A DNA stretch of 64,000 bases from Sclerotinia nivalis. Taxonomy: Eukaryota > Ascomycota > Leotiomycetes > Helotiales > Sclerotiniaceae. Below are positions 46,291 through 56,100 of the stretch, one piece after another. Every line of letters starts with the position of its first letter. Within the stretch, counting starts at the first letter, position 1. The position numbers were made by a program, and so were the translations under genes. The stretch spans positions 7,812,001 to 7,876,000 of the forward strand of contig JAPEIS010000001.1 in NCBI GenBank assembly GCA_029531795.1, read 5' to 3'. Under the pieces are notes generated by a model, which saw nothing but the letters and a program-made list of their open reading frames with translations, was not told the DNA's origin and did no database searches.

Positions 46291-47937
46291 TTAAGAATCT
46301 AATAATCTAGGATCTATTACATTGATTTGACAAGTTCTTGAATTATGACCTGGCTTTCCACATTTACTATAGTATCTACTAGAAGATGCTTCCCCATTAG
46401 AATTCCCCCCATTTTGACGCTCGTTGTGTTGAATCTGAATATCAACCTCTTGCTGAGATAATATATCTTCAGCTTCCTGTCCAGTAAGTACTCCTCCATT
46501 ACGTAGTTGAATCTTTTTAGCGCGTCGATGTTTGCTTAATACCTCATTTGCCCTTCGAAGTATACAATTCTTTGTATTTAAAAATGTATTCTCATGAGCT
46601 AATCTCTTTGTACCCTTAGCTAGAGCTAATACAGTCTCAAATATAGGTGTAGGGGAGTTTGATTGATGACGAGCTATTCGAGATTTTACTAAAGTTGATT
46701 GTGAAAGAGCTTCAGTTGGGTTGTGAGGTGTTTGAGAGACCCAATAGTTTAAATCGATGGATGGAGGGGTAGGCGTACGAATTCGAATATCTAGTTTTGA
46801 GAGTATAGCTTGAGGATCGAATGGTATTAGATCTGTTTCTCGAAAGCCAGTTTTCATATTCTGAGCTGTAATTGATTGTTGATATGCAGCTTTGAAAGCT
46901 ATAAAGAATTCAACCTTCGAGATATGGTTGATATGAGCCTTGATAAATCCTTCAATTTGATAACTATATGCCTGTTTCAATACACCAAAACATCCAACAT
47001 CAAGTGGTTGGGTTAAGTGACTTGAATGCGGTGGTAACTTTACCGTTATTATATTATTTGATTTGCAATATGACTGAAAAGGTATCGATTCGTGACTTTC
47101 ATGCCCATCTAGTACTAGCATTCGATATTTGCCCTTTGTTTGATGAATTGTATGCTTATCGAAGTACTTTAACCATTCTAATCCTGTCTCATTATTCGTC
47201 CATCTATTAGAAGTAGGTTTAATAGCCCAATCTGCAGGAAAACCGCTTTCCGTATACCAATTAGAAAGGTGATATTGTCCTTGCACCACTAAAAATGGTA
47301 GTATAGTTTCCCCTTCCCCATTACCACATATAATCGCTGTAGCCCACTCTCTATTGCCTGATTGTATTACCTTGCTTCTGCCATTTCGTTCAGTACTAGT
47401 TACAACCATTCCGGGGCATATTATACCCATCATGAAGCCGGTTTCGTCGAAGTTGTAGAAATCGCAATCCAGAATACTATATTTCGCTCGCATATTCGAT
47501 ACCAATCGGATCCACTCTTCAATAAACTTGGGATCTTCGCAGAGAGCTCTTTGAAAGTCATAAACACAACTAAAACGCATCTTTAATACTGTATAACGCT
47601 TTACGAATCGATGAGCCCAGAGCTTTCCAATTTTCTTCGCACCTCTTGATTCGAGAATGTAATTCGCCATATCTTCCACACCCTTAAGTTTAGGTAGAAA
47701 CCCTCTGTTATCCATATCAAGTATATATTGAATAATCACTTCCTCTTTCAATTCTGTAATCTTATAGGTTTTGTATCGATATTCTGCACGAGGGGTAAGA
47801 CCGTCCATTCTGTGCTGAATCGTTGTACGCGGGATATTATACAGTTTAGCAGCCTTCCGAATGCTTAGTTTTTTGTCTTTTTGAATAGCTTCGATAGCTA
47901 GAAAGATTCGTGCTTCTTTATTATTCGTTTCCATCAT
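46291..47937 (-). CDS. Fot1/pogo transposase with C-terminal zinc knuckle
   Basis: The open frame continues upstream to 48030, but that part lies in the TIR. The likely start is one of two adjacent ATGs at 47937 and 47934, giving about 548 aa. N-terminal helix-turn-helix segments (KLSIRKAAKLYNIPRTTIQHRM, then a CENP-B-type domain with WAHRFVKRY) bind the TIRs. The DDE_1 catalytic domain shows DETGF (near 47448), VLDGHESH (near 47110) and LTQPLDVGCFG (near 47000), the three acidic residues of the family. The C-terminus has a CCHC-like YSKCGKPGHNSRTC in which the first Cys is Tyr. All catalytic motifs are intact, so it could be active. Confidence 0.93.
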   Translation of the reverse strand: MMETNNKEARIFLAIEAIQKDKKLSIRKAAKLYNIPRTTIQHRMDGLTPRAEYRYKTYKITELKEEVIIQYILDMDNRGFLPKLKGVEDMANYILESRGAKKIGKLWAHRFVKRYTVLKMRFSCVYDFQRALCEDPKFIEEWIRLVSNMRAKYSILDCDFYNFDETGFMMGIICPGMVVTSTERNGRSKVIQSGNREWATAIICGNGEGETILPFLVVQGQYHLSNWYTESGFPADWAIKPTSNRWTNNETGLEWLKYFDKHTIHQTKGKYRMLVLDGHESHESIPFQSYCKSNNIITVKLPPHSSHLTQPLDVGCFGVLKQAYSYQIEGFIKAHINHISKVEFFIAFKAAYQQSITAQNMKTGFRETDLIPFDPQAILSKLDIRIRTPTPPSIDLNYWVSQTPHNPTEALSQSTLVKSRIARHQSNSPTPIFETVLALAKGTKRLAHENTFLNTKNCILRRANEVLSKHRRAKKIQLRNGGVLTGQEAEDILSQQEVDIQIQHNERQNGGNSNGEASSSRYYSKCGKPGHNSRTCQINVIDPRLLDS

Positions 47938-47976
47938 AGATTGTTGATAAATCGCGTGTTGAAGTGAAGAGGTAAT

Positions 47977-48032
47977 AATTGAGGTAAAAGTGGCCCACAT
48001 GATGATATGGCCCACATGATGATAAACCACGT
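47977..48032 (-). repeat. Fot1-like TIR, right
   Basis: Perfect inverted copy of 46181-46236, including the tandem pair of ATCATCATGTGGGCCA. Confidence 0.95.
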
Positions 48033-48684
48033 TATAAGATTTGAATTATCCATCATCATTAACCACTCTGGCATCCAGAATACCGAAGAATTTGTCAAGA
48101 AAATATCCTTGATCGTTAAGCATTTAAAGATCGAATTGATTGTTAATTAAACTCGTTATACAAAAAATACCAATGTTTATTATATTCCTATTCATTATTA
48201 CAATCCTAATGATTTGGTTTGATTGAATATCAAAAATATCAAGATTCTAAAACCCCAAAAGAAACTAAATTGAAAAAATCTAAATCCATTCTAGATCCTG
48301 CAAACTATAAATACATACACTTACAAACTCGAACTATTTATCTCAATAAAAAATCATTTTGTATTCCATATAAACTTACTACACTCTACTCATAACAATC
48401 CTATCCCTAATCAATACAATCCATCTCTTTCTTTTATTGAAATCAAAGGAATCGAACAATTCAAAATAAAAGAAATTCTGAATTCCCGTTAAAAACGCTG
48501 CGGTCGTAATAACCCCCACCTGAAATATACCGTTCGATAAATCGGCTACAACAAACCGATCGAAAAATCTACTGATTACTTGAACAACATTCGAAAGCTG
48601 ATCCAGAATTACTATCAAAGGTATCCGGATAAACCTAACCCTTATAACCACCTCAACAAAGTTCAGCCTTAAAAAAAAGGATAC
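48033..48684 (+). pseudogene. B2 integrase C-terminus and chromodomain remnant
   Basis: Follows the second TA. Collinear with B1 5707-6351. The pol stop TAA corresponds to 48670-48672. The frame is heavily interrupted. Confidence 0.82.
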
Positions 48685-48921
48685 TATCACAAAATCAAAA
48701 CCGGACCACTAAACCGGCCTCTTTAGTAGATTCCACCTATCCGATCCAATACCGAATAGAGCATACTCGATAATCGTACCCTATAAGAGCATTAAAACTC
48801 GAAGCCCTAACACACACAAATATATTTAAAGGAAACGTTTCTTCTATAAAAACATAGCTTTTCGAACTACATCTTATCAATAAAAATGATTTTTGTTATC
48901 CTATCTACTGCCTCTATGATA
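48685..48921 (+). repeat. B2 3' LTR
   Basis: 237 bp, TATCAC ... TATGATA, diverged from the 213-bp B1 LTRs but alike in the last 90 bp. AT-rich inverted-repeat sequence follows immediately. Confidence 0.8.
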
Positions 48922-49075
48922 TCATATACAAAATTCAACATTTTGAAAAATACTAATAGTTTTTCAACAAAAATTGTTAAAAATAAAATATAAATTTTAT
49001 TCAATCCATTTAGTTATATTATATTCGAAAATATAATAATATTATATATTATAATTTGTAGTTAATGAATTATTT
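48922..49075. repeat. AT-rich inverted repeat, left arm
   Basis: About 154 bp. Its reverse complement resembles 49389-49541, for example CAAAATTCAACATTTTG at the outer end and TTAATGAATTATT at the inner end. The outer end is cut by the B2 LTR. Confidence 0.85.
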
Positions 49076-49103
49076 ACTATTATATAGTTTCTCATATAAA
49101 TAT

Positions 49104-49358
49104 TGTGACGATGGTCTTAATTCAAGGCATGATAGAATGAATCAATTAATCTATACTAGAGAATAACAAACTACCGTACCAAATACAATAGAGTTGAGCC
49201 TTTTATGGTCCCCTCGGAGGGGACCAAAGCCCTAAACGAATACAGGGTGAAATAAATGAAATAATAACCTGAGGCATTTTGGTCCCTTCGGAGGGGACCA
49301 AAAGCCGAAAGAATGGCCTAAGGCATTTATGGCATAATAGAATAACAGGATCGTCACA
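49104..49358. repeat. Orphan solo LTR (or short TIR element) between the arms
   Basis: 255 bp with ends TGTGACGAT / ATCGTCACA and a perfect 5-bp duplication AATAT (49099-49103, 49359-49363). TG...CA ends plus a 5-bp TSD fit a solo LTR. It holds two near-identical hairpins, GGTCCCCTCGGAGGGGACC (49207-49225) and its variant at 49281-49299. It is more GC-rich than its surroundings and unlike the A, B and C LTRs. Confidence 0.8.
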
Positions 49359-49388
49359 AATATTTTGTTAGTAAAATATTAAATTTCA

Positions 49389-49541
49389 AATAATTCATTA
49401 ATTACAAATTATAGTATCTAATATTCATACATTTTTAAATATATTGTAATTCAATAATATAAATAAAATTTATATTTTATTTTTAATGATTTTTATTAAA
49501 ATGTTATTAATATTTTTCAAAATGTTGAATTTTGTATATGA
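49389..49541. repeat. AT-rich inverted repeat, right arm
   Basis: Counterpart of 48922-49075. It may extend further right, since its left partner is truncated by B2. Confidence 0.85.
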
Positions 49542-49728
49542 TTTGTATACAAATTCAAAATTTGAAAATTAAATCTTAAATATCTGAATAGAAAAAATTG
49601 CGAAAAATCTGAAATTTTCAGAATTTATTTATATATATATAATAAATCTATATTCAAAATTTCAAAGAATTATATTCATAAATAAAAAAGTTAAAAATGC
49701 TGATTTTCGTGATTTTTGGTGTAAATAA
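49542..49728. other. AT-rich spacer, no gene seen
   Basis: Continues the composition of the right arm, with TATATATA runs and AAATTT-type words. It may be the remainder of the same inverted-repeat element. Nothing coding is supported. Confidence 0.6.
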
Positions 49729-49761
49729 TGGCCGGAATGAGGGGGTGGCCGGAATGTGGGG
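49729..49761. repeat. Tandem 17-bp repeat TGGCCGGAATG...
   Basis: Two adjacent units, TGGCCGGAATGAGGGGG and TGGCCGGAATGTGGGG, sit exactly at the change from AT-rich to normal composition. Such paired units resemble transposon termini. No inverted partner is in the window. Confidence 0.7.
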
Positions 49762-50197
49762 TAAGGGACTTAATGACTACTCCACACTGCTCAAAACCAT
49801 TTCTGAAGAAACCCATAGCTTCTTCATCTATGAAGCATTTCAAATCAATTACTAAGATAAACACATCCTCGACCGAATTCACACAGGACTGACCACACTC
49901 CAAGTATCCCAATAAAAACCATACACACAAACTTCCGTGGAGAAGCCATATACCAGGAAGTAGTCGGCCTTTTGTGAGATCTGTTAATAGTCAAATTTAA
50001 TCTATCATTGATTCAGCAGTCAATGCGGCGCAGTTGTGATATCAAATGAACTTTTCCATTGCAATCCACAGCTAAACTCCAAATAATCTACAAATAAGTA
50101 AGCCAGACCCGACTCCAATGCTATTGCAAATATGCCAACCAGCAAACGGCACAAATACAGATGTACACTCTAATGCATATACCCCTCAAATAAGCTC
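49762..50197. other. MDN1 3' flank
   Basis: Normal-composition, presumably 3' UTR and intergenic sequence. A 79-codon minus-strand open frame (49691-49930) crosses into the repeat and has no recognisable domain, so I do not call it a gene. Confidence 0.6.
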
Positions 50198-53100
50198 TCA
50201 ACCACTACCAACAACCTCCCCAAACCACTGTCTCAACACACCTGCCAGAACACCCGGCAATTCTCCCACATCTCCAACCACAACATAATATCTGAATGGG
50301 AAAGTATCTAGATATCTCTCAATCTTCACATCGCTCCTTCCTGTCATCTCATTCTTCACAAACTTCGCCTCCTTAAGATCCAACACACTTTCTCCCTTCT
50401 TCTTGGTTCTCACATCATCCACAATCACAAATACCATCAATATTCTTTCTTCCTCCGCTTCTCTCAATAATCGTCGAATATTGTCGTGTTCTGAAGAACT
50501 ACATACACCATCGGAGATAATGAGAGAAATTTGCCAGAGATCTGCAGGTGATGACGATGCCTTTTGTCTCGCGGTACGGAACAAATTGATACTCTCACGA
50601 ATGAGTCTCGTGATATCTGTTCGTGGTTGCTCGAATCCGAAATTCTCAAAGATAACAGGGCCGGCCTCGGAACTGAAGGGTACATCAAATTCATGTGCTA
50701 CTTTGACGTCCTCTCCGAATCCGACGACGCATATCTCACCAACCTCAAGCATGGCTAAAGATCTCGAAATCATGACTAATGTCTCCATCGCGAGACTCCC
50801 AGAGCCTGATTCTCCCATGGACTTGGAGTCATCGACGGCTAGCATGATTTGGTAGGAGCGTTTGGAGGGAATGCTGCGACGCATCCAGATTTTATCACGC
50901 TTGAACGAAGAGGCAATGTAAGGAATGATTCGTTTGATGTTGAGACGTTTACCAGTACGGAAATCACCTCGCATCTTGGTTGCCAAGGTAGGTGCAAGAA
51001 TTAATCGAAGTTGTTCGGTCAGAGAAAGGGAAAGTGGACGTGTGATAGACTCGTAATGAGTCCATTGAGCACGGGCATCGGCTGTAGATCGTACAGGAAT
51101 AGTGGTAGTTGGATCAAGATGAGTATTATCGAGTTGTGTGTCAACTTCTTCCACATCGGAATCCATATCCTCATTGGCTTGAGCTCGAGTGTTATCGTCC
51201 ATGTCCTCATCCATATTGTTCTTGGCTTGATGGATGGAAGCACCGGCTCGACCTTCATACGCGTTGGATAGTTCTTCTGGTTCTGGTGCATCATCTTCGA
51301 GATCCATGACATTGTCTTCATCTTTCTCAACTTCGTCCGGCTGGAATGTTTCTGGCATATCTTTACTTTCCGAATCAACAGCCATAGATTCATCAAGAGC
51401 ATGAGCTTGTTCTTCTGTAGCAGTACCTAGGGCTTGAGTGTCGGCTTCAGCATCTTCGTCTTGCAGATGCTGGAATTCATTGCTTTCAGTACCCATATCG
51501 ATGTTTTGATCTTGTGTTTGATCTTTCTGCTCGGTCGGTTCTCTGATTTGGGATTGTTGACGGTGCCACTTCTCCAGTGCATCTCCAAGCTTCTTAAATG
51601 GTTGAGCAGTAGAACTATCTTGAGTGTCGTCTTGGGCATCTTGTGGCGCATCACCTGCAGCTTGTCGGCCCTTTTCACCATCCTCAGCCGCCGATTGCTT
51701 ATTCTCAGATGAGTCACCTCCTTGACCACCATCATCTCTTTGAGCCTTGCTATTAGAATCGGCATTTTTATCGGCTTCGTTGTCATCCTGATCTTCACCA
51801 ACGCCTTGTACATCACTTGGGACCGCGTTTTCGGTATCGGCTGTAGCCTCGTCTTCACGATCACGCAACAAACCATCTTGATCTTCAGGCTGCTTTTCTT
51901 CGGGTTCTTCCTCAGCTCTCTCGCCAGCTTCCTCAGTCTTTTCACCTTCTTCGTCTTTTTCTTCATCCAGATCAATGACATCCATTTCGTCGCCCATATC
52001 TTGATCTTCTTGTCCATCCGCGTTTTCGGCATCGGCTTCGTCCTTACCATCGATTGCAACTTCATCAGTCTCTTTAGCCTCATTTTCCATATCTGGAAGA
52101 TCATCCATTTCATCCTCCATTCCATCATCGCTTCCGTCGCTTCCATCTTTCTCCTCTCCATCCAATTGCATATCATCAGGTAAATCCAAAGCATCCCCTT
52201 CATCCGCATGTGGATCATGCTTTTCTACATCATCTTGTTGTTGGACCTCCTCACTCTGTTCAGCTCCAGCCATCTCTTCTTCTTCTTCAGCCTCATCACC
52301 CTCATCACCTTCCCCGGCTTCTTTGTTGTTCTCTTGAGCTGCGACTTGTTCGTCTTTGGAAGCCTTTCCTTTTGAATCATCACCTTCTTGATCTTTCTCA
52401 GCTTGCTCATTATCACCATCCCACATCTTCTCATCCACTGCATTGGGATCTAAGTCGTCCACGTCTCCAGCCTCTTCATCCATCTCATCACCATCCTTTT
52501 CTTCATCGCCAGAGCCTTCCTCATCCTCTTTCTCTTCAGCCTCACCCATTTCACCCTCCATCTCGCCATCAGCCATGTCAACAGCATCTTTTTCATCTTC
52601 AATTTCTCCCCTCTCTTCTTTATTTGGTTCTTGAGCCAATTCATCGAGATCTTCATCTTCTCCAATGTCCTTGCTTATATCCTCAGCACCTTCTCCATCA
52701 CCAAGTCCAGTTCCTCCCTCTAACTTTTCGGTTTTACCATCTTGCGCGTCCTGTTTCTCTGATGGTGTACAGAAACCTTGAGATGCAATCTGTGTAAAAG
52801 TCTTGGCGAGAATGTATGAGGTCTTACATGTCGAACGATGTAGTATAGCGTACCTAGTAATGCTTTCCTCTAATGTGTTGTAGTATTGTTGGATGATTGG
52901 AGAAGCAACTGCAAATATAGCACCAGCACCTCGACTAATGTTGTCGTCTGAAAGGTTGAGAGATCTAAGGATAGCGAATGATTGCTTGATTTGGTCGGCA
53001 ACATTCTCGGAGTGAAGAGCTTTGATGCTGTTTGCAAGAATAGTATCGCTTCTGATCAGCCAGCCTTGATCTTCAGTTGAAGTTGGAAGGTCACCAATGG

Positions 53101-56100
53101 ATTTGTGGTATTTCTCCATTGCGGCTAGGATTGTATTGCACACAGTTGACAGTTTGTGGTCGAGGTCTTCCAGAGGGGCTTGCGTAGAAATAGCTGTGGG
53201 CGACGATTCGCCGATAACAGTCCAAGGTAAAATCTGATCAATGATAAACCCTAGGTCTGGACGCTGCTCGATCAGTTTGCTCAAATCGATTGATAATTGT
53301 TCAGTGGCATCATTGATAACCATCTCAAGTTCTCGGCGTTGCGTTGACATGATTCCAGAAGGTAAAATAGATGATGAAAACCACCTTGCCCGAAGATCGA
53401 CCAGTATATCTTTCCACGAGGACAAACTTTCCACCACTAATTTCGCATCAACTTTACCAAGTTTTGCATGCGTGTTGACAAGATCCAGTCCAACCGACAA
53501 AATGTTAGGCAACCACTGAAGGACATGCATGTGGTTAGAGGTTGTAGTAGGAATCCTGATGTCATATATCTCTGGAGCCCAAAGCCCCTTTGCCATTTTG
53601 ACGACATCTTTGAATAGATTCATGCTTGTCATGGTACTCGAAAGAATGTTGCGCTGGTTCAGAAGAACTTGCAACAAGCCTTCCAAGAATCCTGTACTTC
53701 TAGCCACCTCAGCGCCACTGAGATCATCAGAATGCTGCCTCGATGCCTCTCTAGCTCTCGAGGCAAGCTCGACTGTTTTGTGAAAATAGTACTCCAAATC
53801 TTGCGAGCCGTTGGAGGGAATATAATCCGTATTTGCCAAAACGATAGAAAGCGATTCTTGCTTAGCAAGCGCGTTGGCACCCAAATTATATTTGATTCCC
53901 ATTTGACGAAGATCTTTCAATGTATCTGCGAATAGTTTGCGCTTTTGAGATTTGAGATGTTTTACAGTATCTTTGTTGTCTTCTGTGAGGATTGACGGGG
54001 TGGCTTTTTGTAACTCTGAAGTTGATGTGATAATGTTTTCGAGGAATGATTCTAGATAGCTAGATCCTTCGACTGTAGATGAAGGTAACTGACTCTTGTC
54101 TACCATCATGCTGACAGTCTTAGAAACGTTGATGAATCTCTTGGGCTTTTGTGTCCAACTTGGAACTGTGGAAGCACATAATACCAGAGCAGATTGATCG
54201 ACGGTAGGAGACTGTGCTGGGGCAAAATAGCTTATTCCGGTCTCATTACCGACCACTTCATCAGGGAGTCCTTGCTTGATGAGAGAATCCATTGGTTGCC
54301 CAAGAAGTGCTCGATATTTCCGAACAATTTTGAAAAGCTTATGATGAGACCTCTTGGCACTGTCCCGTAAAGCAACAATATTTGTGTCTTTCCAGCTTGC
54401 AAGAAGTAGCACATCGCGCATGGCTTTCTCTAACGATACTCGACCCCTCTTCAAACTATCCTCGACCGACTTTTCGTATCGTGAGTAGAGAGAAATGAAA
54501 TTAGCCAGTGCGCTCCCAATTATGGCCAGATTTGGATAGTCCAATACCAATAGATCAACATGCTTTTCTAATTGCTTTAGCAATTTAAGACGCTGTACGT
54601 ACTGACCCATGATAGCTGTTGAGAAATATGCCTGAAGATCTTGAAGAAGCTTTTCAGCATAAGCTTTGAGCTCTTCAACGGACTCGCAAATTGATAGTGG
54701 CCCAGCAACGATAACTTGGTATGCGACGAACCACCAGGATCTTGCATCATCGTCGCAGTGCTTGTTTTCCATGTCGAACAACTTTGCCCATGTCGACAAT
54801 TCAAGGCGGCGCCAGCTGACTATGGTGGCAGTCAAATTATCGTATAGGGGAAGTGCTGAATTGGCACGGCTTGCCCAACCACCAAACTGCCACTCATGCA
54901 TGAAGCCATGGACTTTCTCAACCTTGGTGATGATTTTCGCAAGTGGTTCTGTGTGACGAAATTGGAGTAATTCTTTACACGAAACCATGACATCTTCAAG
55001 CGGCTGCATGTGCGCAATCTCATCCACAGCTTGAAGCTCTCTGAATCTCGTTTGTACTTGATGGATCAGACTGACCAGTTTACGAGTTTCTGGCAGATTT
55101 GCGTCTGTGTAAAAATTGTAATTTTCAGGTACCGTAGCAGAAGAACTTAAAGCATCAATCTTATCACTTAACAGCAAAAGTGAGCCTGGAAGAAAAGCCT
55201 TGATTCCGTTATGATCCCCAAAACCAGCATCACTTCCATGAAGTTTGCCTATATGTGTAGAAATGTGCTTTATCAAAGACATTATGCTTACAGATGGTGA
55301 TGCTCCACCCAGGAAAATATCTCCGTGTACGCGAGCCAGAGTGACAGCAATATCTCTGACATTTTGTTGCTGTGGAGTAGCACTTGATGCGCTTGGGCTC
55401 TCTTCATCATACGAAGGGAAAAGTTCATTGAATTGGTCCTGGTCAATCTCGTCTTCGTCCTCAGCACTTCCACGGAATCTGTACAAGCCTGACTTCGTTT
55501 CCCCCTCAAGCCGGTCGGCATCGAGCTTTTTGGTCCATTGCTCGTAACATGAGTGGATCGACGTAAACAACGATTCTCGGGTTTGTGGGTCCAACGAGTC
55601 GATAGATTCAACTGATATAGTTGTAGCCATCAATGTCAAATATTCTAGTGGCTGAGCAGATACAATGTCTTCGTCAATCGACTTAGGAGTACCTCCGAGG
55701 AATGGAGTTGCCTTGCTTAGAGCCAGAGCTGCTTTGCTGTTGTTTGATGGATCCTTTGATACGAGTGCCGCCATGTACAATCCTATTTGGAGACAACGAA
55801 GAATGTTGATGACTGGGGTAGTAAGATCGCTGTATGCCCGGAAACGCTCAGAGAGACGTCGTATGATTTGAAAGATGTTGTTCTGAATAAGCTTGATTTC
55901 GTTCAAGATGTCTTGATCATCGTTTATCAAATATTGATAGATTTTGTAGGTAATGGCGGGTGACGGGAGAACAACTTTTAGGAGGTTCTTGAATTCACCC
56001 TGAAGCTTGTCTAGTTCCGATGTTTCCGGGCGGTAAACTTGCTGCGATGCTTCTGGGGGCTCACCAATCTCTACTATTTCTGCCTCTATAAGTTGACAGC

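Larger units (their letters stand above)
46181..48032 (-). mobile_element. Fot1/pogo-type DNA transposon
   Basis: 1,852 bp with perfect 56-bp terminal inverted repeats and a TA duplication (46179-46180 and 48033-48034). Removing it and one TA rejoins B2 collinearly with B1. It encodes a single uninterrupted transposase on the minus strand. Unlike all its neighbours it shows no stop codons, so it is the youngest or a RIP-spared insertion. Confidence 0.95.
29182..48921 (+). mobile_element. Family B chromovirus, copy B2 (interrupted, heavily RIP-mutated)
   Basis: B2 pieces are 29182-33251, 45888-46180, 48035-48684 and the 3' LTR 48685-48921. They align to B1 from 48 bp after its 5' LTR to its 3' LTR, so the 5' LTR and first 48 bp should lie left of A1, outside the window. 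About 0.26 kb of integrase (B1 5149 to about 5407) is missing at the A2 junction. The sequence is more AT-rich and more stop-ridden than B1, making it the oldest layer. Confidence 0.88.

Noticed and set aside
1..49700. Centromere or telomere-proximal repeat
   Set aside because: The AT-rich island is explained by nested, individually resolvable transposons; no telomere repeats or satellite arrays are seen.
49691..49930. 79-codon minus-strand ORF between the repeats and MDN1
   Set aside because: It crosses the tandem repeat and the AT-rich border, has no recognisable domain and no sign of splicing or a partner exon.
51427..52797. Several long ORFs on both strands opposite or beside the acidic part of MDN1
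   Set aside because: They are alternative readings of repetitive GAA/GAT codons (K/M-rich, S/F-rich or H/L-rich strings), with no independent support.
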